Origin: Verrucomicrobiota bacterium
GTDB taxonomy: Bacteria; Verrucomicrobiota; Verrucomicrobiia; Chthoniobacterales; Terrimicrobiaceae
DNA: 64,000 bases
Assembly: GCA_018970255.1 (NCBI GenBank)
Contig: JAGWWS010000003.1
Span: forward strand, 45,968 to 109,967
Reading direction: 5' to 3'
Under the pieces are notes generated by a model that had not been told where the DNA came from, did no database searches, and saw only the letters and a list, made by a program, of their open reading frames with translations. Positions 26,514 through 34,937 of this stretch are shown one piece after another; position 1 is the first letter of the stretch; every line of letters begins with the position of its first letter. The translations under genes were made by a program, and so were the position numbers.

Positions 26514-27326
26514 ATGGCAACGAACCTTTTCGACCTCTCCGGCGAGGTTTCCGTGGTCGTCGGCGGCACAGGCACCCTTGGCGGCTCCATGGCATCGGCC
26601 CTCGCAGCCGCTGGCTCCCGCGTGGTCGTCGCCGGCCGGAATGCCGAACGCGGCGAAAAACGCGCGGCCGAAATCGCAAAAGCCGGGGGCACGGCCGCCT
26701 TTGTCGAAACCGATGCCACCGACCGCGCCAGCGTGGAAGACCTCCTGCGCGCAGCCACCGCCGAGTTCGGCCTGCCCACGGTCCTCGTCAACGCCGCCGG
26801 CGGGAACGACCCCCGCGTCACCGTCACGCCCGAGCACCCGTTTTCCGACATCTCCGCCGACGATTGGATGGCGGCCTTCGACCTCAACCTCGTGGGCGGC
26901 GCGTTGATCCCCTGCCAGGTCATCGGCTCCGCCATGGCTGCGGAAGGCCGCGGGAGCGTTATCAATATCGCCAGCACCTCCGCCCACCTGCCGCTCTCGC
27001 GGGTCGTCGCATACTCCGCTGCGAAAGCCGCCGTGATCAACCTCACCGAATTCCTCGCCCGCGAGTGGGCCCAATCGGGCGTCCGCGTGAACTCGATCTC
27101 ACCCGGTTTTTTCCCGGCCGAGCAAAACCTCCGCCTCCTCTTCAACCCCGACGGCACCACCACCCCGCGCGCCGCAGCCATCCTCGGCCACACGCCGATG
27201 GCGCGCTTCGGCGAAGCCGAGGAACTCGCCGGCGCCGTCGTCTTCCTCGCCAGCCCGCAAGCCAGCTCGTTCGTCACGGGGTCCGACATCCGCGTGGACG
27301 GCGGGTTCCTCTCTCAGACGATTTGA
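26514..27326 (+). CDS. Short-chain dehydrogenase/reductase, probable D-mannonate oxidoreductase type
   Basis: A 270-residue classical SDR. The cofactor loop is VVGGTGTLGG at about residues 16-24, the catalytic residues are Ser154, Tyr167 and Lys171 (YSAAK), and the end (GSDIRVDGGFLSQTI) is typical. The insertion after the NAAGG strand (AAGGNDPRVTVTPEHPF) is the pattern of SDR-type fructuronate reductases such as YjmF/UxuB homologues, which turn D-fructuronate into D-mannonate. No other hexuronate gene is nearby, so the substrate is only inferred. The Arg at position 42 after the second strand (AGRN) suggests NADP(H) as the cofactor. Confidence 0.82.
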   Translation: MATNLFDLSGEVSVVVGGTGTLGGSMASALAAAGSRVVVAGRNAERGEKRAAEIAKAGGTAAFVETDATDRASVEDLLRAATAEFGLPTVLVNAAGGNDPRVTVTPEHPFSDISADDWMAAFDLNLVGGALIPCQVIGSAMAAEGRGSVINIASTSAHLPLSRVVAYSAAKAAVINLTEFLAREWAQSGVRVNSISPGFFPAEQNLRLLFNPDGTTTPRAAAILGHTPMARFGEAEELAGAVVFLASPQASSFVTGSDIRVDGGFLSQTI

Positions 27327-27348
27327 AATTTCCCAAAGTCACCCCCGC

Positions 27349-28743
27349 ATGGCTGTAAAAACCGAAAAAGACCTACCCGAATTCCATCGCGCGAATTGGC
27401 TGAAGGCCATGAGCGCGATGCAGCTCAAAAACTACGGCTACGCGATTCAACTCCTTCAGACCGTCCTCAAATCCACACCCGAATTCCTCGCCGGCCGCCA
27501 ACTCGCACGCAAAGCGGCGATCGCGAAAACCGCCGGAAAGAAAAGTCTGATCTCCGGCCTCTCCGCCGCCTCGCTCAGCTCGATCAAAATTCAATCCCTC
27601 CTTAAAAAAGACCCTGTCGCCTCGCTTGAAGCGATTGAGAAAAGCCTCGAGTCCGAGCCCCACAATCCCCAGATCAACCACCTCCTCAAAGAAGCCGCAC
27701 TCGCGGCAGACATGCCCGAGACAGCCGCCTTCGCGCTCGAAACCATCCTCGAAGGCGCGCCGAAAGATACCAAGGTCATGCACGAACTCGCGGGTCTCTA
27801 CGTGAAGTTCGGTGACCCCGCAAAAGCCGTCGAAATTTTCCGCCGAATCCTGCGCGAATCTCCCAATGACCTCGCCGCCGTCAAAGGCGAGAAGGATGCC
27901 GAAGCCGCGGCCTCCATGCAGCGCGGCGGTTGGGAAAAGCAGGAAACCACCTACCGCGATCTCATCAAAGACAAGGACCAGGCCATCGCACTCGAGCAGC
28001 AATCCCGCGTCGTCCGCAGCGACGAGATGATCGAGAATCTCCTCGTCGAACTCCACGCGAAAGCCGAGGCCGAACCCGGCAGCGTGGACACCGCCCGCCG
28101 AATCGCCGAACTCTACGAACAAAAAGACGACCTCGAAAGCGCCGCAAATTGGTTCACCTACGCCGCCGCTCTCACAAACAACTCGGACAGCGCACTCGTC
28201 CGCAAGGCCGCCGATCTCCAACTCCGCCAATTCGACATCGCCATTTCGAGCCGCGAAGAATTCGTTGCGGCCAACCCCGAAGCCTCCGAAGCCGCCCTTT
28301 ACGAAGCCGAGTTGGAAACTCTCCGCGCCCAGCGCGACGAACTCGAACTCCACTCCGCCCGCTCCCGAGTTGAACAAAATCCCACAGACCTCCAGCTGCG
28401 CTTCGAACTCGCGGACATCCTCGTCCGCCTCCAACTCTGGCAGGAAGCCATCCCCGAGCTCCAAAAGGCCCGCCAAAACCCGAATGTGCGCATCCGCTCG
28501 ATGTGCCTCCTCGGCCAATGCTTCACCGCCCGCGGCATGCTCGACCTCGCCGCCAAAACACTCTCCGACGCCGCCTCCGAACTTTCGTCGATGGACTCGG
28601 TGAAAAAAGACGTCATCTACAACCTCGGCCTCGTTTACGAAAAGATGGGCCAAGCCGAAAAGTCGATCGATTGCATGAAGCAAATCTACGAAGTCGACTA
28701 CGGCTACCGCGACGTCGCCCCCCGGGTCGAAGGCTCCTACTGA
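27349..28743 (+). CDS. TPR-repeat protein, conserved, function unknown
   Basis: A 464-residue soluble helical protein with no signal peptide. Tetratricopeptide-like units are visible at the N-terminus (NYGYAIQLLQTVLKSTPEFLAGRQ), in the middle (YVKFGDPAKAVEIFRRILRESPND) and at the end (LGLVYEKMGQAEKSIDCMKQIYE). These alternate with less regular, coiled-coil-like segments (DELELHSARSRVEQNP). The same type of protein is common in Verrucomicrobiota as an uncharacterised conserved protein. It starts 22 bp after the SDR gene and ends 9 bp from the convergent CYTH gene. It may act as a scaffold; no partner can be named. Confidence 0.85.
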   Translation: MAVKTEKDLPEFHRANWLKAMSAMQLKNYGYAIQLLQTVLKSTPEFLAGRQLARKAAIAKTAGKKSLISGLSAASLSSIKIQSLLKKDPVASLEAIEKSLESEPHNPQINHLLKEAALAADMPETAAFALETILEGAPKDTKVMHELAGLYVKFGDPAKAVEIFRRILRESPNDLAAVKGEKDAEAAASMQRGGWEKQETTYRDLIKDKDQAIALEQQSRVVRSDEMIENLLVELHAKAEAEPGSVDTARRIAELYEQKDDLESAANWFTYAAALTNNSDSALVRKAADLQLRQFDIAISSREEFVAANPEASEAALYEAELETLRAQRDELELHSARSRVEQNPTDLQLRFELADILVRLQLWQEAIPELQKARQNPNVRIRSMCLLGQCFTARGMLDLAAKTLSDAASELSSMDSVKKDVIYNLGLVYEKMGQAEKSIDCMKQIYEVDYGYRDVAPRVEGSY

Positions 28744-28752
28744 TTCAACCTC

Positions 28753-29238
28753 TCACCACTTCCGGAACGGATGGCGGGATAGGCTCGAGTTGTAGTAGCG
28801 GGGATCGTCAGAGACTTCAGCGCCGGCCCAGCTTGGGATTTCCAGCGGCTGGTCTTCGCGCTCGAGTTCAACCTCGGCGACGAGCAGCCCTTCGTTTTCG
28901 CCGTGAAAGATGTCGATTTCCCATTTCATGCCCGCGTGGTGAACGATGTGGCGGGTCTTGTCGATGGGAGGCATTTCGCAAAGCTCGAGCAGCCGCACGG
29001 CATGGGCGGCGGGAATGGAATATTGAAACTCCAAGCGCGTGATTCCTGTGCGGGAGCCTTTCACGGTGAGGGTGCCATCGTCGCCCGAGAGGCGGACTCG
29101 AACGCTTTTTTCTGCGCTGGTGCAAAGGTAGCCCTGTGCAATGCGGCGGCCGGGGCCGGTGCATTGCGCGCGCCAGGCGTCACTGGCGATAAGAAACTTT
29201 CTTTCGATTTCGAGCGGCTCGTCGGAGGCAGAGTTCAT
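28753..29238 (-). CDS. CYTH domain protein (inorganic triphosphatase family)
   Basis: A 161-residue protein with the family signature EIERKFLI near the N-terminus (ExExK motif) and the characteristic RVRLSGDDGTLTVKG and EIDIFHGENEGLLVAEVELE strands that line the triphosphate tunnel. CYTH proteins hydrolyse inorganic triphosphate or related polyphosphate substrates with Mg2+ or Mn2+. I chose the ATG at 29238, which overlaps the stop of the upstream acyltransferase-glycosyltransferase gene as ATGA. It is thus translationally coupled to an LPS enzyme, which is unexpected for this family. The in vivo substrate is unknown. Confidence 0.92.
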   Translation of the reverse strand: MNSASDEPLEIERKFLIASDAWRAQCTGPGRRIAQGYLCTSAEKSVRVRLSGDDGTLTVKGSRTGITRLEFQYSIPAAHAVRLLELCEMPPIDKTRHIVHHAGMKWEIDIFHGENEGLLVAEVELEREDQPLEIPSWAGAEVSDDPRYYNSSLSRHPFRKW

Positions 29239-31109
29239 TTCAGAAGTTTGATCGTCGCTTCGACGACGCGTTCCATCGGGATATCGAGCATGCAGCGGAA
29301 ATCGATCGGGCATTCGCGCAGAAAGCAGGGACTGCATTCGGCTTTTTGGCGGATGACCGTGCTGCGCGGGCCGAGAGGTCCGGTGAGTTCGGGTTCGGTG
29401 GAGCCAAAGATCGCCACAAGCGGAGTGCCGATGTAGTCGGCGAGGTGCATCGTGCCGGTATCATTGGTGACAAGTCCGGTAATGCGGGAGAGAAGTTCCA
29501 TCAACTCATCCAGCGATGTTTTTCCGGTGAGGTCGGTGACTTTCGAGTTCCCGCGCGCAATTTCGGCGGCGAGGTTTTTATCGGCCTTCGTCCCGAGGAC
29601 GACCCATTGGCAATCGATGTGCGAGCCGACTTCATCGACGAGCTTCGCAAACTTGTAGGCGGGCCAGCGTTTGGCAGGGCCGTATTCCGCACCGGGGCAG
29701 ATGCCGATGACGCGTTCGCGGCGGTTCGGCTTCCAGAGTGTTTTGGCCCCGGGCATTTCAGTCGCGCCGCAGCATTGGGCAATGCGCCAATAGACGAGAG
29801 TCTGGTGCGGTGGCGCGCCCTGCTTCTTTGCAAGCGGCGGGATGACATGATCGAGAAGCAATCTTCGCCAATGTCCGCCATACCCGACCCGCCGACGGAT
29901 GCGGGCGATACGGACCTCCAATGCGGAGCGCAGGGAGTTGGGAAAAAGAACCGCCGCGTCAAAGCGGTCGTGGATTTTTTGAGCCACGGAAAAAACCGAT
30001 TCGCCGGGGTCGATGCCGATGACCTCATCCACATCGGAAACAAAGCGCCAGAAACCGACCAGTTTTTCGGGAGCGAGGACCGAGAGCCGCGCGTCGGGCC
30101 GGCCCAATTTGAACGCGCGGGTGGCGGGAACCGACATGATGGCGTCGCCAAGCCAGTTTGGTGAACGAACCACGATACGGAATGCCGCGGGCGGAGTGGC
30201 ACGTGGCGAGATGTAGATTCCTCGCTTAGCCCGATTAACAAGAAACGGCCTGGGGATTTTCCAGCGGTTGTGAACCCAAAACCAATCGGCCGGAGATTCG
30301 CGGATTTGGTCTTCGAGAGCCTTGTTGATATCGAGCGTGAGTTGGTCCGGGCGGTCTTCGCGCCAGCGGATTTCCTTGCCGACAACGACACGCCACTTGG
30401 CGAAGCCGGAGGTGTAAATGGCGACGGGTATGACTGCGGCATTCGTTCGAAGAGCCAGAGTGGCCGCGAGGGGAGATGTCGAGCAAAGCCGACCGAAAAA
30501 TGGCATCCAAACACCACCATCGCCAGAGTGTTGGTCCACCAGAACTCCGAGAATTCCGGGTTCGCGCATCATCGCAATCGCGGATTGAAATCCTTTTTTG
30601 CGATCGAAGGTTTGGACGCCGAGGCGGCGACGGTCCTCGTTCACGAGGTCGTCGATGAACTTGTTGTGAAGCGCTTGATAAACGGTTCCGAACTTCACCC
30701 CCGGCATTTTGAAGACGAGTTGCGCGTAGAGTTCCCAGTTTCCGATGTGGTTGATGGCAATGACGACAGGCCGACTCGCAGCGATGTTTTTTTGGAGCAG
30801 GCCGAGGTTTTCAATCGTGGCCACCCGCTCGATTTCCTCTTGGGACATCGAGGGGATTTTGATGGCGCTGAGGGCATTGGCGCCGAGGGTGGTGAAGTGT
30901 TGAAAGACGAGTTTGCGGATTTGTTCCGGCTCCATTTCTCCCTCAAAGGCGATGCGGAGGTTTTCCCTTGCGAGGCGGCGGTAGCCGGGCAGGATGAGCC
31001 ACAGGAACGCGCCCACCGCGCGACCGAGGCCGAAGCAGGCATTCAGCGGCAGCAACCGCACGAGCCGCACAGCAGCCAGCGCGAGGATGTAAACAAAGCG
31101 ATCCGCCAT
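29235..31109 (-). CDS. Fusion of LpxL-type lipid A acyltransferase and heptosyltransferase-like glycosyltransferase (GT9)
   Basis: A 624-residue protein with two complete enzyme domains. The first (residues 1-310) is a LpxL/HtrB-type acyltransferase with the HX4E motif (NHIGNWE, His near 121), an N-terminal membrane anchor and the DQHSGDGGVWMPFFG block. The second starts at about residue 320 with RIVVRSPNWLGDAIMS, the typical WaaF/RfaF entry, and ends with CSPCFLRECPIDFRCM and a GT9 C-terminal domain (GLVTNDTGTMHLADYIGTP). Both act in LPS core/lipid A synthesis at the inner membrane. I chose the ATG at 31109, just before the first membrane-proximal helix. That codon overlaps the divergent purK start on the other strand, so one of the two starts may be wrong. 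Confidence 0.9.
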   Translation of the reverse strand: MADRFVYILALAAVRLVRLLPLNACFGLGRAVGAFLWLILPGYRRLARENLRIAFEGEMEPEQIRKLVFQHFTTLGANALSAIKIPSMSQEEIERVATIENLGLLQKNIAASRPVVIAINHIGNWELYAQLVFKMPGVKFGTVYQALHNKFIDDLVNEDRRRLGVQTFDRKKGFQSAIAMMREPGILGVLVDQHSGDGGVWMPFFGRLCSTSPLAATLALRTNAAVIPVAIYTSGFAKWRVVVGKEIRWREDRPDQLTLDINKALEDQIRESPADWFWVHNRWKIPRPFLVNRAKRGIYISPRATPPAAFRIVVRSPNWLGDAIMSVPATRAFKLGRPDARLSVLAPEKLVGFWRFVSDVDEVIGIDPGESVFSVAQKIHDRFDAAVLFPNSLRSALEVRIARIRRRVGYGGHWRRLLLDHVIPPLAKKQGAPPHQTLVYWRIAQCCGATEMPGAKTLWKPNRRERVIGICPGAEYGPAKRWPAYKFAKLVDEVGSHIDCQWVVLGTKADKNLAAEIARGNSKVTDLTGKTSLDELMELLSRITGLVTNDTGTMHLADYIGTPLVAIFGSTEPELTGPLGPRSTVIRQKAECSPCFLRECPIDFRCMLDIPMERVVEATIKLLK

Positions 31110-32289
31110 GACGACAGGGAAGCCGGAAAGTATCGCCAATCCAAGGCGGACGGAAACGAAAACCGTCCCGCCGGGTGGAACCGTGGGCATCCTCGGCGGA
31201 GGTCAACTCGGCCGCATGCTCGCCATCGCGGCAAGGCGCATGGGCTATCGTGTTCATGCTTTCGAGCCACAGCCGGATTGCCCAGCGGGTCAAATTTGCG
31301 ACCTCGAGGTGAACGCGCCTTGGGAGGATTCGGCGGCCCTCGAAAAATTCGCCGCTGGAGTGGATGTGGTTTCCTTCGAATTTGAGAACATTCCTCTCTC
31401 GGTCGCCGAACGTGTGGCGCGGATGCGACCGGTGAGGCCGCGCGGCGAAGTGCTGCATATCTGCCAACACCGCGAGCGTGAGAAAAAATTCCTGCAAGCC
31501 AATGGATTTCCCTGCGCACCATTTTGCGTCGTGGATTCCGCGGAATCGCTTGCGACTGCGATCTCCGAAATCGGAACGCCAGCGGTTTTAAAAACGGCGG
31601 AGTTCGGCTACGACGGCAAGGGACAACTCAAGATTCCAGAGCCATCGGATTCCAAGTCGCTTTGGGGCAAATTCGGCGGTCAGCGGGCGGTTCTGGAAAA
31701 GTGGATTCCGTTCGAGGCGGAGCTTTCTGTCGTGTGTGCGCGAGGTTTGAACGGTGAGTTGGTGGCGTTTCCTCCCTCCGAAAACATTCATAAAAACCAC
31801 ATCCTCGACCTCTCGATCGTCCCGGCCCGGTTTGACCCCTCGATTCTACAAGAGGCGGAGCGCATCGCTGGTGATATCGCGCGGGCATTGGATGTCGTGG
31901 GGCTCATCGGAGTGGAGTTTTTTCTGACGCGTGAAGGGAAGCTGCTCGTCAACGAACTCGCGCCACGTCCGCACAATTCCGGGCATTTCACATTCGACGC
32001 CTGCGTGACGAGCCAGTTCGAGCAGCAGCTTCGCGCAGTTTGTGGATTACCTCTCGGCTCACCGGAACTTCTCAGGCCGGTGGTGATGTGGAATCTGCTC
32101 GGGGATCTTTGGAAAAACGGGGAGCCCGATTGGTCAATCGTTCTCAGCCAACCGAATGCGAAACTGCATCTCTACGGAAAAAGCGAGGCGCGTCCCGGGC
32201 GCAAGATGGGCCATGTTTGCGTTTTGGCGGATTCGACCGCCGATGCACTGTCTTGCGTGGAGAAGATGCGGCAGGCCTTGGAAGCCTGA
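31108..32289 (+). CDS. purK: 5-(carboxyamino)imidazole ribonucleotide synthase PurK
   Basis: A 393-residue ATP-grasp enzyme in purine synthesis that carboxylates AIR to N5-CAIR using bicarbonate and ATP. TVGILGGGQLGRMLAIAARRMG is the conserved PurK N-terminus, VLKTAEFGYDGKGQ is the ATP-grasp glycine loop, and NELAPRPHNSGHFT is the classic motif near the C-terminus. The predicted start at 31108 gives about 24 extra residues before TVGILGG; a GTG at 31183 would start right at VGILGG. The longer start is an ATG but overlaps the divergent acyltransferase start. The purE partner is not in the window. It ends directly beside the convergent photolyase. Confidence 0.94.
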   Translation: MTTGKPESIANPRRTETKTVPPGGTVGILGGGQLGRMLAIAARRMGYRVHAFEPQPDCPAGQICDLEVNAPWEDSAALEKFAAGVDVVSFEFENIPLSVAERVARMRPVRPRGEVLHICQHREREKKFLQANGFPCAPFCVVDSAESLATAISEIGTPAVLKTAEFGYDGKGQLKIPEPSDSKSLWGKFGGQRAVLEKWIPFEAELSVVCARGLNGELVAFPPSENIHKNHILDLSIVPARFDPSILQEAERIAGDIARALDVVGLIGVEFFLTREGKLLVNELAPRPHNSGHFTFDACVTSQFEQQLRAVCGLPLGSPELLRPVVMWNLLGDLWKNGEPDWSIVLSQPNAKLHLYGKSEARPGRKMGHVCVLADSTADALSCVEKMRQALEA

Positions 32290-33819
32290 TCAGGAGAGAT
32301 TCGAAAGAAACTCCGCGGCACCGCGCCGGATCGCTTCTTTTTCGGGTTCGGACCGCTTGAGCCAGGATTTCACCATCATGCTCGTTCGGGGGTTTTTCCC
32401 GAAGCGGGCGGTGTGGCGATCGTAGAAATCCCAATACAACAAATTGAACGGACACGCACCGGTGCCGGATTTTTTCTCGGGATCGAACTTGCAGCCCGCG
32501 CAGTAGTTCGACATGCGCGAGATGTAGGCGGCAGATCCGGCATAGGGCTTGGTGGCCATGAATCCGCCGTCCGCGTGGAGGGCCATGCCGAAGACATTTG
32601 CGGCCATCACCCATTCGTGGGCGTCGATATACATCTCGAGAAACCAATCGTGGGCCTCGCGCGGCTGGATGCCGGCGAGTAGCAGGAAATTCCCGAGGAT
32701 CATGAGCCGCTGGATGTGGTGGTTGAACGCGGTGTCGCGGACTTCACCGATCGTGCGGCTGAGGCAATTCATGTCGGTCTCGGCAGTGTAGAAGAATTTC
32801 GGAAGCGGGCGTTTCGCGCCGAGCCCGTTCGACTCGATGTAGTCGGGCATTTTGAGCCAATAGACGCCGTTGACGAATTCCCGCCAGCCGATGATCTGGC
32901 GGACAAATCCCTCGACTGCGGCGAGGGGCGCCTTTCCGGATTTGTAGGCGGAAACGGCCGCCTTCACGCACTCCATGGGCAGGAGCAAACCGAGATTGAG
33001 CGGGCCGGCGATGATGCTGTGAAACATCGTGGGCGAATCCTCCAGCATGAGATCCTGATAATCGCCAAAGAGCGGCAGGCGTTTTTTGATGAACTCACCG
33101 AGCAACTCGAGCGCCCCCTCGCGCGTGTGTGGGAGCCAAAAGTCGGTGGCTTTTCCCGGCGAGTCGGGGAACCATTTTTCGACATCGGCGATTGCTTGCT
33201 CGACCAAAGGACCGCGCGGACGGCGGGACGTGACCGGCGACGGCGGGCGTGGTGCGCCGTCTTTTTTCCAATCGCGGACCGATTTGCGGTTTTCCGAATC
33301 GTAATTCCACGCGCCGCCCTCGGGCTCGCCGTCCGACTGCATGAGGATGCCGAGTTCTTTGCGCATCCGCCGGTAGTGGGCCTCCATGAGCAGGCGCTTT
33401 TTGCCTTTGGCAGATTCCAAGAAATCCGCTCGCGACGTGACAAACTGGCAGGTCGGCGTGATTCGAAGATCAACCCCCGATTTTTTGACAACCGCCTCGA
33501 GGCATTTTTGCTGGGACCAATTGTTCGGCTCCATCGCAAGGAGCGTGGCGGGTTTTTTCTGTGAGAAATGGTCAAGCAATGAGGTTTCGAAGCTTGGGGT
33601 GTCGCCGAGCTTGCGGTGTTCGACCTGCCATCCGTGTGAGCGGAGTTCCTCAGCAAACGCGCGGAGGGCGGCAATGTGGAAAACGCGTTTGATTTTGTGG
33701 GCCGGTCCGGTATCTCGCGCTTCGATGAGCAGGACGACATCTCGTCCGACCTCGCCGGCTTCAAGCGCAGTGTTTTCGAGTGTGAGCTGATCGCCGAAGA
33801 CGAGGATGGTGTTTTTCAC
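32290..33819 (-). CDS. Iron-sulfur photolyase/cryptochrome family protein (FeS-BCP, PhrB-like)
   Basis: A 509-residue member of the prokaryotic (6-4) photolyase group. The N-terminal Rossmann domain (ILVFGDQLT) and the C-terminal FAD domain with GFVRQIIGWREFVNGVYW and FNHHIQRLMILGNFLL are intact. Four cysteines, at 352, 440, 443 and 456, match the 4Fe-4S cluster ligands of Agrobacterium PhrB (C350, C438, C441, C454) with constant spacing. That group repairs (6-4) photoproducts with light, using FAD and a ribolumazine antenna. MKNTILVFGDQL is a clear start. It lies convergent to purK with no gap between the stops. The 53 bp upstream, before a terminator, show nothing more. Confidence 0.93.
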   Translation of the reverse strand: MKNTILVFGDQLTLENTALEAGEVGRDVVLLIEARDTGPAHKIKRVFHIAALRAFAEELRSHGWQVEHRKLGDTPSFETSLLDHFSQKKPATLLAMEPNNWSQQKCLEAVVKKSGVDLRITPTCQFVTSRADFLESAKGKKRLLMEAHYRRMRKELGILMQSDGEPEGGAWNYDSENRKSVRDWKKDGAPRPPSPVTSRRPRGPLVEQAIADVEKWFPDSPGKATDFWLPHTREGALELLGEFIKKRLPLFGDYQDLMLEDSPTMFHSIIAGPLNLGLLLPMECVKAAVSAYKSGKAPLAAVEGFVRQIIGWREFVNGVYWLKMPDYIESNGLGAKRPLPKFFYTAETDMNCLSRTIGEVRDTAFNHHIQRLMILGNFLLLAGIQPREAHDWFLEMYIDAHEWVMAANVFGMALHADGGFMATKPYAGSAAYISRMSNYCAGCKFDPEKKSGTGACPFNLLYWDFYDRHTARFGKNPRTSMMVKSWLKRSEPEKEAIRRGAAEFLSNLS

Positions 33820-33872
33820 GGGGGCGTCGGGAGTTTTGCCGAAGCGGCGCGGGTTTCAAGGAGCCTTTGGTT

Positions 33873-33910
33873 CAGACAAAAAAGAAAGCCGGCCCTTGCG
33901 GACCGGCTTC
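33873..33910 (-). terminator. Rho-independent terminator after the outer-membrane protein gene
   Basis: On the minus strand a 10-bp stem (arms 33900-33909 and 33886-33895, one G-T wobble) closes a GCAA loop and is followed by a U-rich tail (CTTTCTTTTTTG). It starts 27 bp after the stop of the beta-barrel gene at 33937. It is one of few canonical terminators in the window. Confidence 0.75.
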
Positions 33911-33936
33911 CGGTTGAAGTTGGTATCTTGGTTTTA

Positions 33937-34479
33937 TCAGAACGCGAAGCGGAGACCGGCGCGTCCGAGGAGGGCGTTCTTGGGATCCTCGCTGGAGTAG
34001 ACATAGCGGGCATCCGAGAAAACACCGATGTTATTGGTGAAGCGGTATTCCAGACCGCCGCCGACATGGCCAAATCCGTATCCAGCCTGCTCGGAGGCGT
34101 AGGCCGCGCCGCCGCCAACCATGGCGTAGGGCGCGAGATTCCAGGAGCAGATGGGATAGCGGAGGAGGAAGTTTCCAGCGGTGATCCATTTGGCTCCGCC
34201 TGAGGAACCGCCGAAGGCTTCGCGACCGACGATGTCCTGCTCGACACCGATGCCGATGTATTTCGTGAAGAAATAATTCACGCCAAGCCCCCCACCCCAG
34301 CCGGGGCGGGAATTACCGAAGGCGCCGACGGCGGCGGCATCGATTTGGATTTCCTGATCGCGGAATTTGCATTCCGGAGCGGGAGTGATGGTTTCCTTGA
34401 ATGTCTTGGCCGTGGTGCCCGCGAAGGCGCCGGTGACAGAGACGGTGGCAGTGAGGAGTGCGATTGTGAGTTTTTTCAT
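33937..34479 (-). CDS. Small outer-membrane beta-barrel protein (OmpA/porin-like)
   Basis: A 180-residue exported protein with a signal peptide of about 20 residues (MKKLTIALLTATVSVTGAFAG). The mature part is built of amphipathic strands separated by short turns: GVNYFFTKYIGIGVEQDI, NLAPYAMVGGGAAY, GGGLEYRFTNNIGVFSDARYVYSSED, and a final strand ending in Phe (GRAGLRFAF), a typical barrel-assembly signal. This is an eight-stranded OmpW/OmpX-like barrel by pattern, but I cannot name the family exactly. It stands alone, with a strong terminator 27 bp downstream. An in-frame Met 35 codons upstream precedes the signal peptide and was rejected. Confidence 0.8.
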   Translation of the reverse strand: MKKLTIALLTATVSVTGAFAGTTAKTFKETITPAPECKFRDQEIQIDAAAVGAFGNSRPGWGGGLGVNYFFTKYIGIGVEQDIVGREAFGGSSGGAKWITAGNFLLRYPICSWNLAPYAMVGGGAAYASEQAGYGFGHVGGGLEYRFTNNIGVFSDARYVYSSEDPKNALLGRAGLRFAF

Positions 34480-34580
34480 AGTGCTTTTGGTTTTGCCCAC
34501 CCGGTTGTGAGGCTGGTGAGCGAAGGGGTTCTGGTCCCATCCAAACAACACTTCAATGACAAAAGCACCATCTGCGGGTT

Positions 34581-34856
34581 TCACCCCATGCCGGTAGCGG
34601 AGCGGATTTTTCCCTTCTCGCGCTCGCGCTTTTCTTCGAGCCGCGCGATTTCACTGGCGAGCTGGCGGCGGATGGAATCCTGCTCGTGGAATTCGGCCTT
34701 CGCGAGCTGGCCTTCGAGAAACACGCGCTTGCCCGCGATTTCGGCATCGATCTGTTGGTCCACTTCCGCGAGTCGGGCTTTTTGTTCGGCGCTGAGCTGG
34801 GCGGCGGGGGCGACTTTTTCGAGGCGCTCCATGGCGAGTTCGTAGGCGGATTTCAT
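34581..34856 (-). CDS. Small coiled-coil protein, function unknown
   Basis: A 91-residue charged helical protein (MKSAYELAMERLEKVAPAAQLSAEQKARLAEVDQ, then QDSIRRQLASEIARLEEKREREKGKIR). Heptad spacing suggests a coiled coil across nearly the whole length. Small proteins starting MKSAYELAMERL are recurrent in Verrucomicrobiota and Planctomycetota as conserved hypothetical proteins; I know of no function. It has its own start and is divergent from the HAD gene with 81 bp between the starts, and about 100 bp separate it from the beta-barrel gene. Confidence 0.8.
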   Translation of the reverse strand: MKSAYELAMERLEKVAPAAQLSAEQKARLAEVDQQIDAEIAGKRVFLEGQLAKAEFHEQDSIRRQLASEIARLEEKREREKGKIRSATGMG

Positions 34857-34937
34857 TGCAGGCAATTTGCCACACGGCGCCGGACCGCCACAGAAAAATT
34901 GCGGGTCGGGGGCATGGGGTGTTTAGTGATCTTTGCA

